In this document: positions 25,719 through 33,496 of the stretch, in pieces
How positions within the stretch are numbered: position 1 is the stretch's first letter
Layout of the letters: every line of letters starts with the position of its first letter
Origin: Erysipelotrichia bacterium
GTDB taxonomy: Bacteria; Bacillota_I; Bacilli_A; Erysipelotrichales; Erysipelotrichaceae
Direction of reading: 5' to 3'
Length of the DNA: 50,671 bases
Assembly: GCA_012800355.1 (NCBI GenBank)
Contig: JAAZJL010000093.1
Location: forward strand, 1 to 50,671
Position numbers and translations under genes: made by a program
The notes under the pieces: model-generated
Databases searched by the model: none
What the model saw: the letters and a program-made list of their open reading frames with translations, nothing else
Told to the model about the DNA's origin: nothing

Positions 25719-26837
25719 ATGAAAACAGAAATGTTGGCAATGATTTTGGCAGGAGGTAGAGGAACCCGTCTGATGGAACTCACCGAAAAGGCCGCTAAAC
25801 CAGCAGTTCATTTTGGGGGCAAGTATCGAATAATTGACTTTCCACTAAGTAACTGCGCAAACTCTAAGATTAGATATGTTGGAGTTTTAACTCAATACGA
25901 ATCAATTGTTTTGAATTCGTATGTTTCTCAAGCATCGTTTTGGGGATTAGATGGTAGAGATAAAGGAACATTCGTTTTAAATCCTCGTGAAAAGGTAAGT
26001 GGTTTTAGCCTTTATATGGGCACTGCTGATGCTATTTATCAAAACATCGATTTTATTGATCAATATGAACCTGAATATGTATTGATTTTATCAGGTGACC
26101 ATATTTATAAAATGGATTATGATCACATGTTAGACTTCCATAAGCAAAACAATGCTGATCTAACAATTGCTGGATTAACAGTTACATTAGAAGAGGCAAG
26201 TCGCTTTGGAATTATGAATACTAATAAAGACTATAGTATTTATGAATTTGAAGAAAAACCTCCAGTACCAAAAAACAATTTGGCTAGTATGGGTATTTAT
26301 ATTTTCAATTATGACGTTTTAAGAAAAGCGTTGATTGAAGATGCAATGCAAGATAGTTCTCATGACTTTGGTAAAAACATAATTCCTAATTTATTAAACG
26401 AAGGTAAGCGCTTGTTTGCTTATCCTTTTGCTGGTTATTGGAAAGATGTTGGAACTATTGATTCATTGTGGCAAGCACATATGGACTTATTAGCTCAAGG
26501 TGATCCATTAAAACTGGATGATGAAAATTGGAAAATATATACCGAAGATATTCCAACTACACCTCAATTTATTGGGCCAAATGCTGATCTAAAAGGAAGT
26601 AGTATTAATCAGGGATGTATTGTTGATGGAACAGTCATTAATAGTGTCTTATTTAGAGATGTTGTGGTTGAAAAAGGGGCAGAAATAATTAATTCAGTAA
26701 TTATGCCAGAATCAGTGGTTGAAAAAGGAGCAAAGATTAAAAATTGCATCGTAGGAGAAAAACAACTTATCCTTGAAAACGAAGTTATAGGTAGTGATGA
26801 TAGAATAGAATTATTCACTTCAAGGGAGGTAAAGTAA
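25719..26837 (+). CDS. glgC: Glucose-1-phosphate adenylyltransferase, catalytic subunit
   Basis: GlgC makes ADP-glucose from ATP and glucose-1-phosphate, the committed step of bacterial glycogen synthesis. The 372-residue product has the nucleotide-binding loop LAGGRGTRL, the [22 protein letters not shown] block, [11 protein letters not shown], the glucose-phosphate segment EFEEKP, and a C-terminal left-handed beta helix (hexapeptide-like repeats from about residue 285). It is followed after one base by glgD. Such GlgC proteins form heterotetramers with GlgD in Firmicutes, typically with less allosteric control than the E. coli enzyme. Confidence 0.96.
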   Translation: MKTEMLAMILAGGRGTRLMELTEKAAKPAVHFGGKYRIIDFPLSNCANSKIRYVGVLTQYESIVLNSYVSQASFWGLDGRDKGTFVLNPREKVSGFSLYMGTADAIYQNIDFIDQYEPEYVLILSGDHIYKMDYDHMLDFHKQNNADLTIAGLTVTLEEASRFGIMNTNKDYSIYEFEEKPPVPKNNLASMGIYIFNYDVLRKALIEDAMQDSSHDFGKNIIPNLLNEGKRLFAYPFAGYWKDVGTIDSLWQAHMDLLAQGDPLKLDDENWKIYTEDIPTTPQFIGPNADLKGSSINQGCIVDGTVINSVLFRDVVVEKGAEIINSVIMPESVVEKGAKIKNCIVGEKQLILENEVIGSDDRIELFTSREVK

Positions 26838-26838
26838 G

Positions 26839-27957
26839 ATGAGAGATATTTTAGGTATTGTTAATTTTGAAAACGAAAAAGTAAGAGTTGAAGGGTTGTC
26901 TAATTTTCGTTCAATTCCAGCAATTTCTTTCTTAGGAAGGTATCGTGTTATAGACTTTGTTTTAAGTAATATGGTTAATTCAGGAATTGATCATATTAAA
27001 GTATTAGTCAAAGATAAACCTAGATCATTAATAGAGCACATCGGAATTGGATCACACTATAATATCAACTCAAAGAGTGGATCTTTGCAAATTCTTTATA
27101 CAGACAAAGATATTACAAACAAACTGTATTTTACAGATGTAAACTTATTAAATCAATATTCATCATATATCAAAAACTCTAATCAAGACTATGTTGTTAT
27201 TGCGCCTAGTTATATGATTTGTCAGATTAACTATCAGGATGTTGTTGAACAACACATTAAAACTGGTGCTGATATAACTTGTGTGTACAAACAAATTAAT
27301 GATGGACATAAGCGCTTTGTTGGCTGTGAAGAGTTTGACATTGTCAACAATAGAATAAAGGTAATAAAAGTTAGCCACGGTTCAACAAGTGTCAAGAACA
27401 TTTCTTTAGAAACATATGTTATGCATAAAGATTTCTTGTTAGATTTAATTGATGAAGCCTCTCATCAATCTGCAGCCTATTCATTAACATCTTTCTTATC
27501 AAACAACGACAACATTAGCTTCATTAACATGCAAGGCTACAAGTATGAGGGATACTTAGCTTGCATCAATTCATTAGAAGAGTATTATCAAACTAACATT
27601 GATTTAATCAATTATGAAAAAGCTAAAGAATTGTTTAGCCGTGATTGGCCAGTTTATACTAAGACTAACGATTCTCCTCCAGCTCACTACACTTCAAAAG
27701 CAGAAGTAAAAAATTGTATGGTCGCAAATGGTTGTGTAGTACAAGGAAAAATTGAAAATTGTATCTTAGGAAGGGCAGTTAAAATCAAAAAAGGAGCAGT
27801 AGTTAAAAACTCAGTGGTTTTGCCTAACGCAATTATTGGTGAAGGAGCAGTTGTTGAAAATGCGGTAATTGATAAAGGAGCGAAAATTATTGTAAATAAA
27901 GAAATCATTGGTGATGAAAAACAAATTGCCTATGTTAGAAGAGGAGATACAATATAA
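26839..27957 (+). CDS. glgD: GlgD, non-catalytic ADP-glucose pyrophosphorylase subunit
   Basis: This is a 372-residue paralogue of GlgC with the same domain order (nucleotidyltransferase-like then beta helix), but the GGRGTRL loop is replaced by a degenerate sequence (IVNFENEKVRVEG) while RYRVIDFVLSN persists. That combination defines GlgD, which modulates GlgC in Bacilli and related Firmicutes. AAGGGAGG-type spacing upstream and a one-base gap to glgC indicate coupled synthesis of the two subunits. Confidence 0.93.
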   Translation: MRDILGIVNFENEKVRVEGLSNFRSIPAISFLGRYRVIDFVLSNMVNSGIDHIKVLVKDKPRSLIEHIGIGSHYNINSKSGSLQILYTDKDITNKLYFTDVNLLNQYSSYIKNSNQDYVVIAPSYMICQINYQDVVEQHIKTGADITCVYKQINDGHKRFVGCEEFDIVNNRIKVIKVSHGSTSVKNISLETYVMHKDFLLDLIDEASHQSAAYSLTSFLSNNDNISFINMQGYKYEGYLACINSLEEYYQTNIDLINYEKAKELFSRDWPVYTKTNDSPPAHYTSKAEVKNCMVANGCVVQGKIENCILGRAVKIKKGAVVKNSVVLPNAIIGEGAVVENAVIDKGAKIIVNKEIIGDEKQIAYVRRGDTI

Positions 27958-27959
27958 TT

Positions 27960-29381
27960 ATGAAAGGGTTATTATTTGCAGCTAGTGAAGGATTGCCTTT
28001 CATTAAATCTGGTGGATTGGCTGATGTAATTGGCTCACTTCCGCAATGTATTAATGATCATGAGTTTAGGGTTGCGGTAGTAATGCCTTTATACAAAAAA
28101 ATAATGGATAATTTCGAACTTGAAGAAGTTGACAGTTTCCATGTTCAATCTGGATTAATTGATAAAGAGGCAGTACTTTATCACACAAATTTAAATGATA
28201 TTGATTACTACTTTATTAGGCAAGATGATTATTTCAATCGTGATGGAATGTATGGTTTTGCTGATGATGGTGAAAGATTTGCTTTTTACAATAAGGCAGT
28301 TTTGGAAATGCTTCCATTTTTGCCTTTTGAAGTTAATATTATCCACAGTCATGACTGGCATACGGGAATGATTCCAATTTTATGCAAACAAGAATATCGT
28401 GATAAAAAATATCATAAGATTAAACATGTTTACACAATTCATAATTTAGCATTTCAAGGAAACTTTCCAAAAGAAATGACAAGATATTTCAATTTAGATT
28501 ACAAGTTCTACCAATATGGTGATATCAAGTTTGACGATGGAATAAGTTTTATGAAAGCAGCAGTTACTTATGCTGATAAAGTTACGACTGTTAGTGAAAG
28601 CTATGCTCAAGAAATATTAACAGATGAATTTGGCGAAAGAATGCAAAGTGTTTTAAATAGTCGTAAGGCAGACCTAGTGGGTATTGTTAATGGTATTGAT
28701 ACGGAAATTTGGAATCCTGAAACAGATAAATATATTCCATATAATTACAGCGTAAATGCCTTAGCTAACAAGAAAAAGTGTAAAAATGCTTTACAGAATC
28801 GTTTAGGTTTAAGAGTGGCAGATGATGTCTTGCTAGTTGGAATGGTTTCAAGACTTACCTGGCAAAAAGGTGCGGCATTATTAATTGAAAAAATGCACCA
28901 AATTATGGGACAAGATATTCAACTGGTAATTTTGGGTACTGGTGACAACTACATTGAAAACCAGCTCAAAAAGATTGAATACGACTATCCACATAGAGCG
29001 GTATTCTATTGTGGTTATTCTGAAGAATTAGCTCATGAAGTATATGCTGGGGTAGATTTATTTTTAATGCCATCACTATTTGAGCCATGTGGAATTTCTC
29101 AACTTATTTCAATGAGATATGGGACCTTACCACTGGTAAGAGAAACTGGGGGATTAAAAGATACTGTTGAACCATATAATGAATATGATCAAACAGGAAC
29201 AGGGTTCTCATTTAAATACTTTAGTGGTGATGAGTTAATGTACATCTTAAAATATGCAATTCATGTTTACTACTACAAACAAAAAGATTGGAAGAAGTTA
29301 ATGAGAAATGCAATGAAGAAAGATGTAAGTTGGCAATTATCAGCCAAGAAATACGAAAAGTTATACAAGTCATTATTTTAG
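27960..29381 (+). CDS. glgA: Glycogen synthase (ADP-glucose, GT5)
   Basis: GlgA extends alpha-1,4-glucan from ADP-glucose. The 473-residue product has the N-terminal KSGGLADV motif (ADP-glucose binding), SHDWHTGMIP, the VNGID segment, MVSRLTWQKG, and the C-terminal catalytic region SLFEPCGISQLISMRYGTLPLVRETGGLKDTV typical of GT5. It ends the glycogen cluster. All enzymes needed to build, branch, phosphorolyse and debranch glycogen are therefore in one 12-kb block. A perfect palindromic terminator follows. Confidence 0.96.
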   Translation: MKGLLFAASEGLPFIKSGGLADVIGSLPQCINDHEFRVAVVMPLYKKIMDNFELEEVDSFHVQSGLIDKEAVLYHTNLNDIDYYFIRQDDYFNRDGMYGFADDGERFAFYNKAVLEMLPFLPFEVNIIHSHDWHTGMIPILCKQEYRDKKYHKIKHVYTIHNLAFQGNFPKEMTRYFNLDYKFYQYGDIKFDDGISFMKAAVTYADKVTTVSESYAQEILTDEFGERMQSVLNSRKADLVGIVNGIDTEIWNPETDKYIPYNYSVNALANKKKCKNALQNRLGLRVADDVLLVGMVSRLTWQKGAALLIEKMHQIMGQDIQLVILGTGDNYIENQLKKIEYDYPHRAVFYCGYSEELAHEVYAGVDLFLMPSLFEPCGISQLISMRYGTLPLVRETGGLKDTVEPYNEYDQTGTGFSFKYFSGDELMYILKYAIHVYYYKQKDWKKLMRNAMKKDVSWQLSAKKYEKLYKSLF

Positions 29382-29400
29382 TTTATAAAAGATGATAAAA

Positions 29401-29434
29401 AAGAAAGATGGATTTTTAAAAATCCATCTTTCTT
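29401..29434. terminator. Bidirectional terminator between glgA and the LysR gene
   Basis: A perfect 34-base palindrome, arms AAGAAAGATGGATTTTT and its complement (29401-29417 / 29418-29434), separates two convergent genes. The A- and T-rich ends give a U-rich tail in both directions, and the inner TTTTTAAAAA supplies the loop. Confidence 0.85.
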
Positions 29435-29467
29435 ATGGTTAACTTATTGATAAAAGTGCAACAACTT

Positions 29468-30358
29468 CTAATTTGATAACTCTTTATATAATCTTAGAAT
29501 GTCATTTAAAATGTGTGTATGAATGAAATCGTTATTATAAACAAGATTAGTTTCTCGAATCATTGATAGGTTTTCAATCGGTAAAGCAGTAAGTCTGTTT
29601 TTTCTAACATCATTTTCACAGCTGCTTTTCGGCAAGATTGAAACACCAATATCTTTTCTTACTAAGTCTTTAATGGTTGAGATATTGTCTACTTCTAAAA
29701 CGATATTAAAATAATCAATAGACTCATTAATGCTTCTAAGAGTTGAATCAAATAACTTTCTAGTAGCACTGGTTGGTAAACGCATAATCATCTTTTCTTT
29801 TTTTAAGTCATTTATTGTTACCATTGATTGTTTGGCTAATCTATTATCGTTTGAAAGAATACATAATAGGTAGTCTGTATCCAACATTAGAAATCTAAGA
29901 TTGGGTTTGTTAAGTTTTTCTTCAACTATTATCAAATCTAACTCATAATTTTCTAACATTCTATAAAGATTTTTTATTACATCAGTAATAATTGTTATAG
30001 AAATGGAATCATTCATACTACTATATTTGCCTAAAGTTTCCGCAATAAGGTTATTTTCTGCTGTATGGGTGACACCAATTTTAATTTTAGTAGGTTTATT
30101 GTCGCTGGCTAAAAGTTCATCGAGCAATTTAAAGTATAAAGCATTCATTCTTTTGCCATAATTAATCACTATTTTTCCTTGTTCAGTGGGTTTTACTTCG
30201 TTTTTGCTGCGAATAAATAGTTTACAGTTAAACTGTTCTTCTAACTGTTTGATGTGAGTTGAAACAGCTGGTTGAGTAATTCTTAGTCTATTTGAGGCTT
30301 TGGTGAAGTTGCCTTCTTCGGATAACACAAGAAGGGTTTCTAATTTTGGATCTAACAT
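29468..30358 (-). CDS. LysR family transcriptional regulator
   Basis: This 296-residue LysR protein has an N-terminal winged helix (residues 1-62) containing GNFTKASNRLRITQPAVSTHIKQLEE, the standard LysR HTH, followed by a linker helix and a periplasmic-binding-like effector domain with the IGVTHTAENNLIAETLGKY start. AGGAGA is five bases before the ATG. It is transcribed away from the adjacent antiporter gene, the usual arrangement for a LysR protein and its target, so control of the antiporter is the leading hypothesis. The effector is unknown. Confidence 0.92.
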   Translation of the reverse strand: MLDPKLETLLVLSEEGNFTKASNRLRITQPAVSTHIKQLEEQFNCKLFIRSKNEVKPTEQGKIVINYGKRMNALYFKLLDELLASDNKPTKIKIGVTHTAENNLIAETLGKYSSMNDSISITIITDVIKNLYRMLENYELDLIIVEEKLNKPNLRFLMLDTDYLLCILSNDNRLAKQSMVTINDLKKEKMIMRLPTSATRKLFDSTLRSINESIDYFNIVLEVDNISTIKDLVRKDIGVSILPKSSCENDVRKNRLTALPIENLSMIRETNLVYNNDFIHTHILNDILRLYKELSN

Positions 30359-30463
30359 ATTAATTCTCCTATAAAATATATTTATATATATATTAAATAA
30401 TATAATTTGATTTTATGCAAGTTACTATGTAGAATTGGTTTACGTCATTTTAGGAGAGATACA
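30359..30463. promoter_or_regulatory. Divergent AT-rich control region, LysR / antiporter
   Basis: A nearly pure A/T stretch (about 30371-30407) includes TATAAT at 30401-30406, usable as a -10 for the antiporter. TTG-N8-CAA at 30407-30420 has the T-N11-A form of LysR sites but is imperfect. AGGAG at 30452-30456 is the antiporter's ribosome binding site. AGGAGA for LysR is on the other strand at 30365-30370. Confidence 0.4.
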
Positions 30464-31708
30464 GTGATTGTCAATTTATTACACTTTTTAAAAGATAGTT
30501 TGTTAGTGCAAGTGCCAGAAAATACTAGGATTGTTATGTATTTAGCAATCATGCTTTTGTCTGGGTTTGGATTAACTAGAATAACTAAATTAATGCATCT
30601 GCCTAATGTAACAGCTTATATTGTTTCTGGAGTATTAATTGGACCACATGGTTTAAATTTGATTTCTAAAGAGTTTATAGAAGCAACTTCTTTTTTGTCT
30701 GATATTGCTTTATCGTTGATTGCTTTTAGCGCTGGTCAGTTTTTTAAAATGAAAAGATTAAAAAGAGGAATCATTCCTTCTACAATTATTGCTTTATCAG
30801 AAACATTGTTGTGTAGTTTATTAATGTTTTTTGTTTTTTATGTAATTTTAAAAGTTAACTTGCCTTTTTCTTTAATATTATCTTCAATTGCAGGAACAAC
30901 AGCTCCAACTAGTACAATTATGACAATTAGACAAAAAAAGGCTAAGGGTAATTTTGTCTATACCTTAATTCAAGTAATTGCGATGGATGATTTAATTAGT
31001 TTGTTGAGTTTTTCAGTTAGTTTATCAGTCGCGATAGGATTAATGCATGAACAATTTATTTTAAAGGATGTCTTTGTACCAGTGTTTTATAACATAATTA
31101 TTATTGTTGCAGGCGCACTTGCGGGGTTATTATTAAAGTTTTTACTTCCAGATTCTCGCAGTGAAGATAATAGATTAATTATAGCTTTGGCTATACTATT
31201 GGGGTTTAGTGGTATTTGTGCTATATATGATGTTTCACCATTACTTGGTTGTATGTCGATGGGAATGGTATACATTAATATTTCTAATGATGAAAAATTG
31301 TTTGAGCAAGTCAATATTTTCAGTCCATCTATACTGATGTTGTTCTTTGTTAGAAGTGGCATCAATTTTAATATGGATGGTTTATTTAACAGCTCTCTTG
31401 CCATTGATTCCATACCATTAATAATACTAATAATAGTCTATTTTACAGTTAGATTTATTGGTAAATATATTGGCGCCTTTATTGGATGTAAGATTACTGA
31501 CAAAGATGAATTAACAACTCAAAATTTAGGTTTAGCTTTATATCCTCAAGCTGGAGTGGCAATCGCTTTAGCAGCGATGGCTTCAAGATCTCTTAAAGGA
31601 AACTTAGGTTTATCTTTAGAAACAGTAGTTGTTGCTGCATCAATTTTGTATGAATTTATTGGACCAGCAATGGCCAAATCGGCTTTAAAAAGAGCAAAGA
31701 CATATTAG
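30464..31708 (+). CDS. CPA2 family cation:proton antiporter
   Basis: This membrane protein of about 414 residues has around 12 hydrophobic segments. The N-terminal LPNVTAYIVSGVLIGPHGLNLI is typical of the KefB/NapA-type CPA2 family. The core contains AGTTAPTSTIMTIRQ and a paired Asp in IAMDDLISLLSF, resembling the DD site of electrogenic antiporters. There is no C-terminal RCK/TrkA domain, unlike KefB/C. Expected function is Na+ or K+ exchange for protons. I chose GTG 30464 because AGGAG is seven bases upstream; starts further upstream add a hydrophilic, non-family tail that overlaps the -10 box. LysR lies divergent. Confidence 0.85.
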   Translation: MIVNLLHFLKDSLLVQVPENTRIVMYLAIMLLSGFGLTRITKLMHLPNVTAYIVSGVLIGPHGLNLISKEFIEATSFLSDIALSLIAFSAGQFFKMKRLKRGIIPSTIIALSETLLCSLLMFFVFYVILKVNLPFSLILSSIAGTTAPTSTIMTIRQKKAKGNFVYTLIQVIAMDDLISLLSFSVSLSVAIGLMHEQFILKDVFVPVFYNIIIIVAGALAGLLLKFLLPDSRSEDNRLIIALAILLGFSGICAIYDVSPLLGCMSMGMVYINISNDEKLFEQVNIFSPSILMLFFVRSGINFNMDGLFNSSLAIDSIPLIILIIVYFTVRFIGKYIGAFIGCKITDKDELTTQNLGLALYPQAGVAIALAAMASRSLKGNLGLSLETVVVAASILYEFIGPAMAKSALKRAKTY

Positions 31709-31739
31709 AACTTTTCAGAATATTTCCTTTCTTTTATTT

Positions 31740-31777
31740 AAAATAGTTATCAAGTAAGATAACTATTTTATTTTTTT
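31740..31777 (+). terminator. Intrinsic terminator after the antiporter
   Basis: A 12-bp stem AAAATAGTTATC/GATAACTATTTT (31740-31751 and 31758-31769) with a six-base loop is followed by ATTTTTTT. Confidence 0.85.
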
Positions 31778-31828
31778 AATTAACAAACGATTTAATGTAT
31801 AATTAAGGTAATGAAAAAGGGGGTCTAT

Positions 31829-32833
31829 ATGAGATCAGTTGGTTTTACAAAGAATAACGAAGAAATTTTTGAGTATATCATTGAAGATAAAGACTTACAA
31901 GTAACGGTATTAAATTATGGAGCTACAATAACAAAAATAATCTATAGGGGTATTGATGTAGCTTTAGGTTACGAAAACATTGATGATTATTTTGATAATG
32001 GAGCAGCTTTTGGTATGACTGTTATGCCAAACTGTAATAGGATTAAAGATGCTGAGGTAACTGTAGACAACAAGAGATATAAATTAGAAGTAAATGATAG
32101 AACTAACAATTTACACTCTCATACAACTAATAGTTGTCAAAAAAGAATTTATGATGTAGAAAAAGTAGCAAATAATAAATTAGTTTGTAAAGTTAAATTA
32201 GCTCATTTAGAAGATAATTTCCCAGGAAATAGAGATTATGAAATTATTTATACTATAAAAAATAATGGATTACATCAATCTTTTAGTTGTGTTTCCGATA
32301 CAAAAACAATATTTAATCCAACTCAACATACTTACTTTAATTTGGATGGTCATAATCAGGGAAACATTTTAAATCATCAATTAAAAATAAATGCTGGTTT
32401 TTATACTCCAACTGATAAAGAACTAATTCCAACAGGAGAAATATTAGCAGTAGATAATACACCTGTTGATTTTAGAGGATTCAAGGCTATTGGAAAAGAT
32501 ATTAGGGAAAATTTTCAACCACTTGTTTATGGTAAAGGCTATGATTTGAATTTTGTTATAAAAAATTATGATGGAAAATTACAAGAAGTTGCTTATTTAA
32601 AAAATGAAAATATATTATTAACAGTTGAAAGCGATCAACCAGGCTTACAGATTTATACTGGCAATTATTTAGATGGGCAATTGGGAAAGGGAAATTACAT
32701 TTATAAAGAAAATAGTGGAGTAGCAATGGAAACTCAACTATTCCCAGACAATAATCATAACAGTCATTTCTTTAGCAGTATAATAAATGCTGGTGAAAAG
32801 AAAACTTATAATGTAATTTACAGGTTTAAATAA
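31829..32833 (+). CDS. galM: Aldose 1-epimerase (galactose mutarotase)
   Basis: GalM interconverts alpha and beta anomers of glucose or galactose in the cytosol. The product (about 334 residues) has FGMTVMPNCNRI, the first histidine segment NLHSHTTNS (usually NxLHGG, so slightly divergent), the catalytic acid His in NPTQHTYFNLDGH, and the catalytic base Glu in GVAMETQLFPDN. ATG 31829 follows AAGGGGG closely. An in-frame ATG at 31811 would start almost at the predicted transcription start (TATAAT at 31798-31803) and add six residues. No other galactose gene is present, so a general hexose role is likely. The next gene starts at the base after the stop. Confidence 0.9.
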   Translation: MRSVGFTKNNEEIFEYIIEDKDLQVTVLNYGATITKIIYRGIDVALGYENIDDYFDNGAAFGMTVMPNCNRIKDAEVTVDNKRYKLEVNDRTNNLHSHTTNSCQKRIYDVEKVANNKLVCKVKLAHLEDNFPGNRDYEIIYTIKNNGLHQSFSCVSDTKTIFNPTQHTYFNLDGHNQGNILNHQLKINAGFYTPTDKELIPTGEILAVDNTPVDFRGFKAIGKDIRENFQPLVYGKGYDLNFVIKNYDGKLQEVAYLKNENILLTVESDQPGLQIYTGNYLDGQLGKGNYIYKENSGVAMETQLFPDNNHNSHFFSSIINAGEKKTYNVIYRFK

Positions 32834-33397
32834 ATGAAAAAAATATTTATTATTTTAACAAAATCACCAACTTTATTATCTAGGTCAATAGGTTGGATTA
32901 CTAAGGATGAGTACACTCATTCTTCAATTAGTTTTAATAGTACTATTCAACCAATGTATTCAGCGGGAAGAAAGTACGCTTTTAGTATGTTTCCTGCTAG
33001 TTTAAAAGTAGAACCATTAGATAAAAGTTTTTATAAATATTTTAACAAATCTAAAATGGGAATCTATTATATAGAGGTGAGTGATCAGGCTTACTACAAA
33101 ACAAAAGAATATGTAGAAACAATGGTAGCTAAAAGATTGCCTTTTAATGCTATTGGCCTTTTATTGTGCAAGACAAAAATTGACTATCCTAGAAAAGGTC
33201 GTTTTTTCTGTTCGGAGTTTGTTTCAACAGCTTTACAGCAAAGTGGGGAAATAGAAATTATAAAAAAACCGAACTTATTTAGACCAGAGGATTTTCTCAA
33301 AATCAAGGGTATAAAGTTTGTTTATAAAGGAATAATTAAAGATGCTGTTGGTAGAGATTTTAAAGATTTACTGCCAAAAGAAGAAGATAACCAATAA
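32834..33397 (+). CDS. Permuted papain-like (YiiX/C92-type) putative cysteine hydrolase
   Basis: This small 187-residue protein has no signal peptide. A His in YTHSSI (H29) precedes a Cys in FFCSEFVSTAL (C126), the order expected for circularly permuted NlpC/P60 (YiiX/YebB, MEROPS C92-like) proteins. The segment between is compatible with the beta core, and a basic region and PEDFLKIKG follow. The family includes amidases or thioesterases acting on lipids, peptides or wall fragments, so the substrate cannot be given. It starts at the base after the galM stop and is probably co-translated with it. Family placement is by motif only. Confidence 0.65.
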   Translation: MKKIFIILTKSPTLLSRSIGWITKDEYTHSSISFNSTIQPMYSAGRKYAFSMFPASLKVEPLDKSFYKYFNKSKMGIYYIEVSDQAYYKTKEYVETMVAKRLPFNAIGLLLCKTKIDYPRKGRFFCSEFVSTALQQSGEIEIIKKPNLFRPEDFLKIKGIKFVYKGIIKDAVGRDFKDLLPKEEDNQ

Positions 33398-33472
33398 GGT
33401 TATTAGATTGAATAATTTGTAGGAAAGAAATTGTTCATAAAGAAACAAATGTATAGTAAAGTAAAAATAAGT

Positions 33473-33478
33473 TATAAT
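33473..33478 (+). promoter_or_regulatory. -10 box of the DUF2207 gene
   Basis: TATAAT lies about 19 bases before the chosen ATG, with no clear -35. The implied leader is only about 12 bases and begins next to the AGAGGG ribosome binding site. Confidence 0.45.
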
Positions 33479-33496
33479 TAAAGAGGGCGAATGTTT

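Noticed and set aside
30371-30410. Alternating AT run as a replication origin or mobile-element end
   Set aside because: No DnaA boxes, direct repeats or target-site duplications around it. It fits an AT-rich divergent promoter.
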